26,437 nt of DNA, from assembly GCA_019057735.1 (NCBI GenBank), contig JAHLWV010000006.1, forward strand, positions 1 to 26,437, given 5' to 3'. Within the stretch, counting starts at the first letter, position 1; each line of letters begins with the position of its first letter. The notes under the pieces were generated by a model that was given only the letters and a program-made list of their open reading frames with translations, was not told the DNA's origin and made no database searches. Below are positions 16,842 to 24,377 of the stretch, piece after piece. The position numbers and the translations under genes were made by a program. Origin of the DNA: Promethearchaeota archaeon. Its GTDB lineage: Archaea > Asgardarchaeota > Lokiarchaeia > Sigynarchaeales > SOKP01.

Positions 16842-18560
16842 ATGGGTATTAGCATTGAACAAATGATGAAAATGTTAAGTAAACAGTTAGGCGTTAGTGA
16901 AAAAACTACTTTTGGAGATGTAGTAAAAACTAAAGCCGAAAAAGTCGGAGATAAAGTATTTTTAACATATGTTCGAGATTTCGATAATGGGATTGATGAA
17001 AAATACACCTATCGAGACATGCATGAGCTCTCCAATAAATTAGCAAACGGATTACTAAAATTGGGAATAAAACAGAGGGATGGAATTTCTATATTTCAAA
17101 TTAATAGCCCAGAGTATCTCTTTGTGCTGTTCGCGGCTTTCAAAATGGGGTGTTATTGCGTTTTAGTCAATACTGGCTTGAAAGGTGATGGCTTACAATA
17201 TATTATAGATCATAGTGATAGTGAAGTCCTCTTTATTCACTGGACATTAATAGATAGATATCTGAATATCAAAGATAAACTCTCAAAAGTTAAGCATGTA
17301 ATAATAGATACTAACGAAGCTCCAACAGATTTTAAATTACCTGGAGGAGCTTTATCACTTCAAAGTATTATGGATGCTCCCGAAGACGATATTAAAACGG
17401 AAATAAATCCCAAAGATATGAGCGTTTTGATATATACATCTGGAACTACGGGTCTTCCTAAAGCAACTACTTTCTTCTATGGAACTTCTCATATGGGAGG
17501 TGCACTTACGTATAGCGCTCTTATAGCCTATGGTATGGGGCGTCCAGGAGACACATTTTTTACTTGTTTACCTCTATTCCATGGGAATGCGCTGCAATTA
17601 ACAGCTTTACCCGGATACTTTGCAGAGTTTCCAGTCATCCTTTCAAAAAGGTTTTCTGCTTCAAGATTCTGGGATATAATTCGAAAATATGAAGCTACAT
17701 GTTTTAATCTTCTTGGTTCAATGCCGCAATATTTACTGAAGCAACCTAAAAGGCCAAATGATCGAGAGAATAAAGTTTGGCGAGTTAATTCAGCTGCATG
17801 TCCTAAAGAACTTATCATAGATTTTGAAGAGCGGTTTAATGTGAAAATGTACGAAGGATATGGAGCGGTTGATGGGGGTTCGTTCTCAAACACGCTCGGA
17901 ACTTTTGGTAGGAAAAACATACCGGTTGGAACGATGGGAAAACCTCCAGAAGGAAGTACTGCAGAAATAGTTGATGATGAAGGTAACATTTTGGAACCAA
18001 ATGAAGTAGGAGAACTAGTTTTCTTAGTAAAAGAAGAAGTCGCTAAAGAAAGTCAAGTTAATTATTACAAAGATGAAAAATCTTCAAAAGCAAGAGTTCA
18101 AAAAGGTCCTAGGGGCAAGTCATGGTTTCATACAGGAGATCTAGCTACAAAAGATAAAGAAGGATGGTTTTACTTTGTTGATCGGAAAAAAGATTCTATT
18201 AGACGGAAGGGAGAAAATATCTCCCCCTTTACCATTGAAAGAGCGATTAACCAACACGATAAAGTACTAGAATCTGCAGCTTATGCCATTAAATCTTCCC
18301 AAGTTGGAGAAGATTATGCAGAAGACGAGGTCATGGCCGCTGTGGTAATGAAACCTGGCGAAACGATAACTCCTGAAGAATTACTTGACTTCTGCCAAGA
18401 TAAACTTGCTTCCTTTCAAGTACCTCGGTTCATAGAGTTTGTGGAGAAACTCCCTAAAAGTGAAGTTCATAGGATAATGAAACGATTTCTTAAAGAACGA
18501 GGCGTCTCTGAAAAGACATATGATCGTGAAAAAGCTGGTTATAAAGTTAAAAGAGATTAA
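16842..18560 (+). CDS. AMP-dependent acyl-CoA synthetase/ligase
   Basis: 572-residue adenylate-forming enzyme that would activate a carboxylic acid to its CoA thioester, the entry step for the acyl-CoA enzymes around it. The P-loop YTSGTTGLPKAT is at 198-209. The A5-type motif YEGYGAVDGG, HTGDLATKDKEGWFYFVDRKKD and RRKGENISPFTIE follow in order. The usual C-terminal PKTxTGK motif reads LPKSEVHRIMK, so the Gly-Lys is His-Arg. A similar change occurs in CaiC-like ligases, where a lysine slightly later is present (here in IMK). Size and motifs fit medium/long-chain, bile-acid or carnitine-type ligases; the acid cannot be named. Its stop abuts that of the convergent hydratase. Confidence 0.9.
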   Translation: MGISIEQMMKMLSKQLGVSEKTTFGDVVKTKAEKVGDKVFLTYVRDFDNGIDEKYTYRDMHELSNKLANGLLKLGIKQRDGISIFQINSPEYLFVLFAAFKMGCYCVLVNTGLKGDGLQYIIDHSDSEVLFIHWTLIDRYLNIKDKLSKVKHVIIDTNEAPTDFKLPGGALSLQSIMDAPEDDIKTEINPKDMSVLIYTSGTTGLPKATTFFYGTSHMGGALTYSALIAYGMGRPGDTFFTCLPLFHGNALQLTALPGYFAEFPVILSKRFSASRFWDIIRKYEATCFNLLGSMPQYLLKQPKRPNDRENKVWRVNSAACPKELIIDFEERFNVKMYEGYGAVDGGSFSNTLGTFGRKNIPVGTMGKPPEGSTAEIVDDEGNILEPNEVGELVFLVKEEVAKESQVNYYKDEKSSKARVQKGPRGKSWFHTGDLATKDKEGWFYFVDRKKDSIRRKGENISPFTIERAINQHDKVLESAAYAIKSSQVGEDYAEDEVMAAVVMKPGETITPEELLDFCQDKLASFQVPRFIEFVEKLPKSEVHRIMKRFLKERGVSEKTYDREKAGYKVKRD

Positions 18561-19418
18561 TTAATCTTTTTTGTCAACTTTTTCACTAGATTCTTCTAAA
18601 ACTTTGGCAACTTCTAACTCCTTTTCTCTTGTTTGATATCCTGCTTCGAGATATTCTTTCATCCTTTTTTTAGATTCAGGTAACGATGTAGATATATTAA
18701 AAAGATGATCTTCTTCAAGTAAAGCTTCTTTTACAGGTAATTCTTCTGCTGCGATAATAGATTTCTTAATCAAAGCTATAGTTTCAGCTGGAACATATGC
18801 AATACTATAAGCTAATTCTTCAACAAAATCGCCAATTTTGTCGGATGGTAAAGCTCTGTTAATCCATCCATAACGTTCAGCCATCTCTGCTGAAAATGGA
18901 AACACAAAGCTACTTAACATTACTTCTAACGCTCGGGCTCTTCCCAACAAGCGGGTTAACCAGTGTGTACCCCCTCCGCCAGCAATAATTCCTAAACTAG
19001 CTTCCCCCTGGGAAAATACTGCTTTTCCTATTGCCCCAAATCTCATATCTAAAGATAAAATAAATTCATTTCCGCCGCCACCTACTATACCCTCGATTTT
19101 TGCAATCGTGATTTTCGGTAATGTTCTAAATTCTATAAATCGCTTCTTCCAACCTCCCAAATTGATGGGCTTTGGAGGTGGGTCATCTGGATATTCTGTT
19201 AATAAAGAAACATCGTAATGTGAAATAAAAAATTCAGGATCAGCACTCTGAAAAACAATTACTCTTACATTATCATCCCTGGTGACCTGATAAAAAAATC
19301 GTTCCATGTCCGCCCAAAACAGCATATCTATCAAATTTGTTGGGGGATTATCAATTGTTACAAAAGCTACTCCTTGATTAACTTCAATTTTAAATACCTT
19401 ATAATTTTTATATATCAT
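18561..19418 (-). CDS. Enoyl-CoA hydratase/isomerase (crotonase) family protein, copy 1
   Basis: 285 residues, the usual length. The crotonase core is present: IVGGGGNEFILSLDMRFG (111-128) forms one side of the oxyanion hole. Both catalytic glutamates of true hydratases are retained, Glu139 in QGEASLG and Glu165 in RALEVML. The first oxyanion block is unusual (FFISHYDV instead of AFxAGxDL). The usual Pro of GxxPGxGGT is Ala (GIIAGGGGTH). A hydratase acting on an enoyl-CoA is likely, though the family also includes isomerases and hydrolases. The ATG has a purine ribosome-binding stretch (AAGAGAGAATAAAAAG). It lies 106 bases downstream of the thiolase on the same strand and probably belongs to the same operon. 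Confidence 0.88.
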   Translation of the reverse strand: MIYKNYKVFKIEVNQGVAFVTIDNPPTNLIDMLFWADMERFFYQVTRDDNVRVIVFQSADPEFFISHYDVSLLTEYPDDPPPKPINLGGWKKRFIEFRTLPKITIAKIEGIVGGGGNEFILSLDMRFGAIGKAVFSQGEASLGIIAGGGGTHWLTRLLGRARALEVMLSSFVFPFSAEMAERYGWINRALPSDKIGDFVEELAYSIAYVPAETIALIKKSIIAAEELPVKEALLEEDHLFNISTSLPESKKRMKEYLEAGYQTREKELEVAKVLEESSEKVDKKD

Positions 19419-19524
19419 TTCTTTTTATTCTCTCTTCTTTTAATTTCGTATTCTTATACCAGATCATTATCTCAAGTTAATTCAATTAAGGTAAAAAGAC
19501 CTAATCTAAAAGAAAACAATTTAT

Positions 19525-20718
19525 TTAAAGTTCTCTTGAAAAAACATGCATTACATTAGTGAAACCTAACCATGGTTGTCCTAAGGTGTGAGTAAATGCT
19601 ATATCTAAGTGATTGTCCGGAACTTGACGTTTTGCGACTTCTTTATCTTTTCTCATTTGCCAAAATACTTCGGCAATCTGGCGCGTCCCAGTTGCCCCAA
19701 GTGGATGACCACAAGAAAGTAAGCCTCCACTAGGATTAATAGGGAGATCACCATCTATTTCTACAATGCCATCATTTATCATATTTGCCCCTTCACCTTT
19801 TTTACAGAAGCCGAAATCTTCATAGTGAACAAGCTCTGAAACTGAAAAACAATCATGACATTCGCCAAAACCTCTATCGTAGAAGTCTTTTGGTTCAACT
19901 CCGGCCATCTTAAATACTTTTCTAGAGGTGTCTGCATCGGTACTTATACCCGGAGGATATGAAGTATCTCCACTTATAAAATGGCTTCCCATAGCACTCG
20001 CTTTTATCCAAACTGGTGTGTCAATGTGATGATCTTTGATATAATCTTCACTCATGAGAATCACGGCAGCAGCTCCATCCGTTCGCGGACAACATTGTGA
20101 TTTAGTTAAGGGATCATTTACCATTACATCATTTAATACCTCATCTACTGTCATTTGTGTTTGAAATTCTGCTTTAGGGTTTTTCGAAGCGTTTTTCCTA
20201 CTTTTCACGACTATGTTAGCAAAATCCTCTCTTTTCGTTCCAAAAGCTTTCATATGTGCTTGTCCCATTAGAGCAAATCCCGCAGGCATACCTCCTCCAG
20301 CCCCTAATGAGACTGGAGAGCCATAACTATATGCTTTTGCTTCGATCTGAAGCCTAGTGCCTCCTCCGACAACCGCCATTGATACATTTTTCATTTTTTC
20401 TACTCCCATTGCTATAACACAATCACTCATTCCCGAAGCAATGTCCATATAAGCCATTCGAAAAGCATTTGAACCAGAACTGCAAGCATTCACCACTCGT
20501 GTGATTGGAATACCCATTAGCCCTGTTTCATTCATAATTTCATGGCCCGCGCCTACTCCACCGCAAGTTCCATAATAACAGCTCTGGATCAGTTTACGAT
20601 CAATTCCAGCATTCTCAATCGCATCATTTACTGCCGGTCTTCCAATTTCTTGATATAAAAGTGCATCAAGTCTTCCAAACGGAGATACTCCCGCACCTAT
20701 AACCCCTACATTTCTCAT
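19525..20718 (-). CDS. Thiolase, SCP-x/archaeal acetyl-CoA acetyltransferase type
   Basis: 397-residue thiolase-fold enzyme for the thiolytic (or Claisen) step on a 3-ketoacyl-CoA. The nucleophile Cys79 is in VVNACSSGSNAF. His288 is in the ECHDCF block typical of SCP-2 thiolases. The second Cys-His pair, Cys336 and His338, is in GGLLSCGHPLGATG. The full thiolase catalytic set argues against the Ltp2-type retro-aldolases, which lack the cysteines. It starts 2 bases after the DUF35 gene on the same strand. Thiolases of this class form a complex with a DUF35 partner (established for archaeal thiolase/HMG-CoA synthase and for actinobacterial steroid enzymes). A biosynthetic acetoacetyl-CoA role is possible, but the neighbours favour catabolism. 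Confidence 0.9.
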   Translation of the reverse strand: MRNVGVIGAGVSPFGRLDALLYQEIGRPAVNDAIENAGIDRKLIQSCYYGTCGGVGAGHEIMNETGLMGIPITRVVNACSSGSNAFRMAYMDIASGMSDCVIAMGVEKMKNVSMAVVGGGTRLQIEAKAYSYGSPVSLGAGGGMPAGFALMGQAHMKAFGTKREDFANIVVKSRKNASKNPKAEFQTQMTVDEVLNDVMVNDPLTKSQCCPRTDGAAAVILMSEDYIKDHHIDTPVWIKASAMGSHFISGDTSYPPGISTDADTSRKVFKMAGVEPKDFYDRGFGECHDCFSVSELVHYEDFGFCKKGEGANMINDGIVEIDGDLPINPSGGLLSCGHPLGATGTRQIAEVFWQMRKDKEVAKRQVPDNHLDIAFTHTLGQPWLGFTNVMHVFSREL

Positions 20719-20720
20719 TC

Positions 20721-21107
20721 TTAATCCTCTAAAATTTTAAAAACAGTATATTTTTCATTAGGTAGTAGTTCTATTTTTTTTCCTATCTTAACATCATCAA
20801 AATTTTCTGTATCAAATGTTCCACTTAAATTAATTGAATCATTACCGTCCTCAGTAAAAAGCTGAACAATACCAAAAATTCTCTGTTTATCTTTTGGTTT
20901 CTTCTTATACGTAGTTGAATAGGTAACGATTTCACCTATTGGGCCAATCAAAATACTCGAGAAATCAGTTCCTTGACATTTATTACAATAAGTTCTTGGT
21001 GGAAATCTGATATTCCCGCAAATGTTGCATTTTACAGCATTTACTCTATTTCCAATTAACATTGGTACTTTTTGACGTGTTATTAGGTTTTCCATAGGCA
21101 TTTCCAT
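20721..21107 (-). CDS. DUF35 zinc-ribbon/OB-fold protein, thiolase partner
   Basis: 128-residue protein. An N-terminal rubredoxin-like zinc ribbon, CNICGNIRFPPRTYCNKCQG (26-45), has both CxxC pairs. It is followed by an OB-fold of the DUF35 type (GPIGEIVTYSTTYKKKP...). In characterised systems this protein binds the thiolase or thiolase-like enzyme and helps channel the CoA substrate. The stop codon is separated from the thiolase ATG by only 2 bases, which supports co-translation and a physical complex. The start at 21107 is uncertain because further ATG codons at residues 3 and 5 would serve equally well. It heads the minus-strand DUF35, thiolase, hydratase run. Confidence 0.9.
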   Translation of the reverse strand: MEMPMENLITRQKVPMLIGNRVNAVKCNICGNIRFPPRTYCNKCQGTDFSSILIGPIGEIVTYSTTYKKKPKDKQRIFGIVQLFTEDGNDSINLSGTFDTENFDDVKIGKKIELLPNEKYTVFKILED

Positions 21108-21236
21108 CTATTGTTGTTCAATACGGTTCAAACTTTTAAATTGTGAGTTATACATATAATTTTCTATAGGGTTTAATTAAATTTTTAAGGCAAACGATCT
21201 TAAATAAGCTAAGAATAATCAGACAACTATTACTAA

Positions 21237-21875
21237 ATGGTAATAAAGATGACTATTTCTAAGAAAATACCTGATAAAAATTGGACCGTGGATGAGCTAA
21301 AAAATCTCTCCTATGATGAGTTGATGGAACTATACAAATCGTTGCCATCGGTAGAATTTGACAAAATGGATGGTGAATACGATGCTACAATGCTTAAATA
21401 CCCAACTGAAAGAGGGAGAATATTAGGAGAATGGACGCTTTATGGAACGGGATCCAGTTATTGGATAGGTAAAGCTTTTACAGCTTCTTCAGAAAATCCA
21501 GAATTCAGAGGAGAAGGATATAACAAGTTCAGAGTCGATGGTAAGGAAGTTCGTCATACTCGGTTCGCTTCGGATATGCATGAATCAATGGTCGATGACA
21601 AACTTGTATTTAGAATGCGGTATTCTCCTTTTAAGAATTTTTCAGGTAGTGTGGATATGATCGATGAGGTAAGATTCCTTCAAGAGGATTTATGTCTATG
21701 TATTGGTACCTATAACCCTGAAAAACTTCCACCCGATTTTTTCTGTCTGTTTGGACCGTTGAACGAATACGATCATAGTACAGAATGGCCGTACGGAAAT
21801 GAAATTAGGAGAATGTCTAAAATTCCATTTACATTGGATAACTATCCTTTTCCCGAAGAACTCAAGAAAGAATAG
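21237..21875 (+). CDS. Unrecognised conserved-looking cytosolic protein
   Basis: 212 residues, no signal peptide or membrane helix. A helical N-terminal part (residues 15-35, WTVDELKNLSYDELMELYKS) precedes a region rich in aromatic residues and glycine. That region has GRILGEWTLYGTGSSYWIGKAF (near 60-81) and looks like an antiparallel beta barrel, then DDKLVFRMRYSPF and PPDFFCLFGPLNEY. The GEW...W.GKAF pattern faintly recalls the GxWxG/DUF4334 proteins, but I cannot assign it to them with confidence. A second ATG at 21249 is an equally possible start. No ribosome-binding site is evident, so a leaderless or short-leader transcript is possible. It is divergent from the DUF35/thiolase run. Confidence 0.7.
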   Translation: MVIKMTISKKIPDKNWTVDELKNLSYDELMELYKSLPSVEFDKMDGEYDATMLKYPTERGRILGEWTLYGTGSSYWIGKAFTASSENPEFRGEGYNKFRVDGKEVRHTRFASDMHESMVDDKLVFRMRYSPFKNFSGSVDMIDEVRFLQEDLCLCIGTYNPEKLPPDFFCLFGPLNEYDHSTEWPYGNEIRRMSKIPFTLDNYPFPEELKKE

Positions 21876-21908
21876 AAAAACTTCATTCTCAATCAATTTT
21901 TTAAAAAT

Positions 21909-21962
21909 TTATTTATTCTTGTATTTAGGGCGTCTACCTTCCCACACTGCTTCAATGTATAT
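21909..21962 (-). pseudogene. Fossil of an enoyl-CoA hydratase 3' end (last 15 codons plus stop)
   Basis: On the minus strand this stretch encodes IEAVWEGRRPKYKNK and a TAA stop. The intact hydratase at 25167-26018 ends IEAMWEGRRPKYKNK and TAA: 14 of 15 residues and 44 of 48 bases agree. Of the four differences, three are synonymous. Further into the gene the match ends abruptly. Two more codons (TAC, ATA) and GTT lead to an in-frame TAA at 21966-21968, so no hydratase gene is left. It lies in the 162-base gap between the unrecognised gene and the DUF1214-type gene. The best reading is the surviving 3' tail of a deleted or replaced paralogue. Confidence 0.8.
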
Positions 21963-21976
21963 AACTTAATAATAAG

Positions 21977-21985
21977 TTTTTATAC
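21977..21985 (+). promoter_or_regulatory. Candidate TATA box for the DUF1214/DUF1254-like pair
   Basis: TTTTTATAC on the plus strand about 55 bases before the ATG at 22038, directly beyond the break point of the hydratase fossil. No other strong signal is seen in this gap. Confidence 0.3.
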
Positions 21986-22037
21986 GACTAGATCTTACAA
22001 TTAACAATTTATTAGCTACCGAGAAAAAATAAGTATC

Positions 22038-22616
22038 ATGAGTTTAATCATTTTTATTATTACAAGTCTTATTATAGCCGCATGTTTAGCATATTTCTGG
22101 TATTTGTATCAAATCCGACGTGCTACAAAAGGAGATTATGATATTATAAGAAATGGATACTGGCAGACAAATCGACGAGGAGAAGGGAGTAAAGAAGCTT
22201 TAAGGATTCATAGAGCTAGAATCGCTAAGCGTGCCGGTTTTGGTATGAATCGCGATGAAGCAATTTACTGGGGAGCCGATTTCGATCCTCATGGTAACCG
22301 GATTACATATAATCATAAATATAGAATCGAGGGGGTTGATCTTGATACCCGATGGTGGTGTCTATCCATAAATCGCGACGGATTTTTTATTCCTAATCAA
22401 TTTGACCGATATTCCTTTTCCAAAACTGATGTTAAGCGTAAACCAGACGGTTCTTGGGTAATAAAATTATCAACTGAAGAACAAGAAGGTAATTGGATTC
22501 CATTAGGAGATGAGGATGGGCATTTTCGAATTACTCTACGCTGCTATAATCCCAAACCTTCGATGATTGCAAATAGTGAAAGTGCAAATCTCCCACAAAT
22601 TATTCTTGAGGATTGA
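22038..22616 (+). CDS. Membrane-anchored DUF1214-domain protein
   Basis: 192 residues. An N-terminal transmembrane helix (SLIIFIITSLIIAACLAYFWYLY) anchors the protein and the rest is probably outside the cell. The C-terminal half matches the DUF1214 pattern: LDTRWWCLSINRDGFFIPNQFDRYSF, then DGSWVIKLS, GNWIPLGDEDGHFRITLRCYNP. In bacterial proteins this domain follows a DUF1254 domain, sometimes as separate neighbouring genes. No reaction has been firmly established for the family, so only an envelope role is suggested. It is followed after 2 bases by the ATG of its partner gene, indicating co-translation. Confidence 0.8.
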   Translation: MSLIIFIITSLIIAACLAYFWYLYQIRRATKGDYDIIRNGYWQTNRRGEGSKEALRIHRARIAKRAGFGMNRDEAIYWGADFDPHGNRITYNHKYRIEGVDLDTRWWCLSINRDGFFIPNQFDRYSFSKTDVKRKPDGSWVIKLSTEEQEGNWIPLGDEDGHFRITLRCYNPKPSMIANSESANLPQIILED

Positions 22617-22618
22617 CT

Positions 22619-23197
22619 ATGCCAACAATATTTATTCAGATTATAGTCTGGATTATAATAACCCTGATTCTCTCAAGACTATTATTTATCCTTGGAATAA
22701 CCCTATATACCTACTATCTTACGGATAAGCGACTGAAAGGATTTCCGAATTATCGTTTTCCAAATATTTTTTTACACGGACCGGTAACTTCAGCAAAATC
22801 TCGTCTTGTACCTTACCCAACACCCCATGCTATGGTTTCTTCATGTTTCTATAATGTTCATAAAGAACTACTAAGGATTAAGGCGAAAGTACCTGAAGGT
22901 GTTTACTGGTCAATTACTTTTTTTGCTAGAAACCAAGATTGTTATTTCACTTTGAATGACTTAGATGCCAAACAAAAGTATGGACATAAAGTAGAGATCA
23001 TTCTAAAAAAGCGATCTAAATTTTATGCGAGGAAAAAGAATGAAATTATTGTATCGGCACCCCGCTTTAGCAAAAAGGGATTGATTTTAATTAGGTATAT
23101 CATGATGGATCCAAGTGATAAAGAAGAAATAAATAGAATCGTCCAGATACAAAAAAAGGTTACTGCTAAATCTAAAAAATATAAAAACAAAAATTAA
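22619..23197 (+). CDS. Membrane-anchored DUF1254-like protein, partner of the DUF1214 protein
   Basis: 192 residues from the ATG at 22619, which has GAGGA at 22608-22612 seven bases upstream. An in-frame TTG at 22613 overlaps the preceding stop codon and is less likely. An N-terminal helix (IFIQIIVWIIITLILSRLLFILGITLY) is followed by an external domain. Its HGPVTSAKSRLVPYPTPHAM and GVYWSITFFARNQDCYFTLND segments resemble the DUF1254 half of DUF1254/DUF1214 proteins; this is weaker than the match of its neighbour. The C-terminus is very lysine-rich. The order is reversed relative to fused family members, where DUF1254 is N-terminal. It ends at a hairpin terminator. Confidence 0.7.
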   Translation: MPTIFIQIIVWIIITLILSRLLFILGITLYTYYLTDKRLKGFPNYRFPNIFLHGPVTSAKSRLVPYPTPHAMVSSCFYNVHKELLRIKAKVPEGVYWSITFFARNQDCYFTLNDLDAKQKYGHKVEIILKKRSKFYARKKNEIIVSAPRFSKKGLILIRYIMMDPSDKEEINRIVQIQKKVTAKSKKYKNKN

Positions 23198-23198
23198 T

Positions 23199-23237
23199 AT
23201 ACTATTTACTCAAAACTAGCTCTTAAATAGTATTTTT
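23199..23237. terminator. Bidirectional hairpin terminator between convergent genes
   Basis: ATACTATTTA (23199-23208) and TAAATAGTAT (23224-23233) are perfect 10-base inverted repeats with a 15-base loop. On the plus strand the stem runs into TTTTT. The element fills the whole 38-base gap between the DUF1254-like gene and the methyltransferase stop codon at 23236, so it probably serves both. Hairpin terminators are less usual in archaea than simple T-runs. Confidence 0.6.
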
Positions 23238-24375
23238 AATTTGATAATTGATAAGTTTTACCTGTTTCAAGAAATTTTTTGAAGTTTTCTGGTCTGGTAT
23301 TAGGAGGTACTTCGCAACCAGATGACAAAATATGACCTCCATCAACTCCAAGTTTGTCAATGAGTTTTTTAACGTAATCTTCCACTAGTTTTGGTGTTCC
23401 TATAGAAAATAGAGAAGCACTTACATCACTCATAATACATAAATGATCTTTAAGGATTTCTTTCGCTCTAAATATATCTGTAAGTCCATCAAGGTCGATT
23501 ATGCATGAAGCCCTTGGTAGCTCCTTAAAATAAGGAATATTTAAATCCCAACATTGATCAAGATGAAGCCATGTTATGATTCCTTCGTCATACAAACCTT
23601 CTACTATTCTTTTAGTATAGGGCCACCAAAATCGTTCAAAAATTTTTAAGGGATAAATAGCACCTTCTGCTCTCTCTTCCGGTATAAAAACCACATTGCT
23701 AGCAGTTCTTTTGCATTGCGCCGCAACAGTTTTTATAAGTTCGTCTGTCATTTTATCGAGTGCGACATCAACCAACTCAGGTCGGTAATAGAGATCTTGT
23801 GTGAATTTTAACAATGACCGATTTAATGAAAGCGTGAAAAAGGGGTGTACCCGATTGGCCCCTACTCTCATTCCAATTTTTCTTTCTACTATCCATTCTT
23901 GCCAACCTTTTAACCCTAGTTCAAAAAATTGTTTTCTAGCCTCTTCTACATCTTCGGGTGTCCAGTCACTGATGCGATAAATATACTCATCTGCGACAAA
24001 TTTATACCAACCAACATCAGCTACAGTTTTATAATCTTCTACTTTCATCCACTCTCCTTCATCAAACTGCCCAAAATAATTCGGGCCATCCGGTAATTCT
24101 TGTCCTGGCGCTTTAAATTTAAATCCGCCTAGTATATATCCCTTTTTATAAAGTGGCAATGAGGTGTATCCATCCCATCCTCCAAACTCATCAAAAAATT
24201 TAACCATTGCATCAAGAGCTTTAATTGGTTCTTTATGCATTTCCGCGGAAGATAATCCATAATAATGTGCGGGTAGATCCATCCCTACAATAGGAGCAAT
24301 AGGTACTCTATCTGGTTTTTCCAGATTCATTGCTGCAGTCATTCTTTCTTCTGGAGTCATGTATTCTTCTTTCAT
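23236..24375 (-). CDS. Uroporphyrinogen-decarboxylase-family methyltransferase (MtaA/MtbA-like)
   Basis: 379-residue TIM-barrel protein of the URO-D family. The N-terminal TPEERMTAAMNLEKPDRVPIAP is typical of the methyltransferase branch, not of haem synthesis. Candidate zinc ligands are His271 and Cys275 in WLHLDQCWD and Cys354 in SSGCEVPPNTRPENF. The last block corresponds to the GCGIPPDT region of MtaA. Such enzymes move a methyl group between a corrinoid protein and a methyl donor or thiol acceptor. The His-x3-Cys spacing differs from the His-x-Cys of MtaA, so the partner may differ. It lies 2 bases after the corrinoid-protein stop codon and has a strong GAGGAGG ribosome-binding site. Pairing with that protein is nearly certain; the methyl donor is unknown. 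Confidence 0.87.
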   Translation of the reverse strand: MKEEYMTPEERMTAAMNLEKPDRVPIAPIVGMDLPAHYYGLSSAEMHKEPIKALDAMVKFFDEFGGWDGYTSLPLYKKGYILGGFKFKAPGQELPDGPNYFGQFDEGEWMKVEDYKTVADVGWYKFVADEYIYRISDWTPEDVEEARKQFFELGLKGWQEWIVERKIGMRVGANRVHPFFTLSLNRSLLKFTQDLYYRPELVDVALDKMTDELIKTVAAQCKRTASNVVFIPEERAEGAIYPLKIFERFWWPYTKRIVEGLYDEGIITWLHLDQCWDLNIPYFKELPRASCIIDLDGLTDIFRAKEILKDHLCIMSDVSASLFSIGTPKLVEDYVKKLIDKLGVDGGHILSSGCEVPPNTRPENFKKFLETGKTYQLSN

Positions 24376-24377
24376 TT

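Noticed and set aside
19525..21107. Ltp2/DUF35 steroid side-chain aldolase
   Set aside because: The thiolase keeps both catalytic cysteines and both histidines, which Ltp2-type aldolases do not; an ordinary thiolase with a DUF35 partner fits better.
23236..24375. Uroporphyrinogen decarboxylase of haem synthesis (hemE)
   Set aside because: The N-terminal block, the GCEVPP region and the adjacent corrinoid protein point to the methyltransferase branch.
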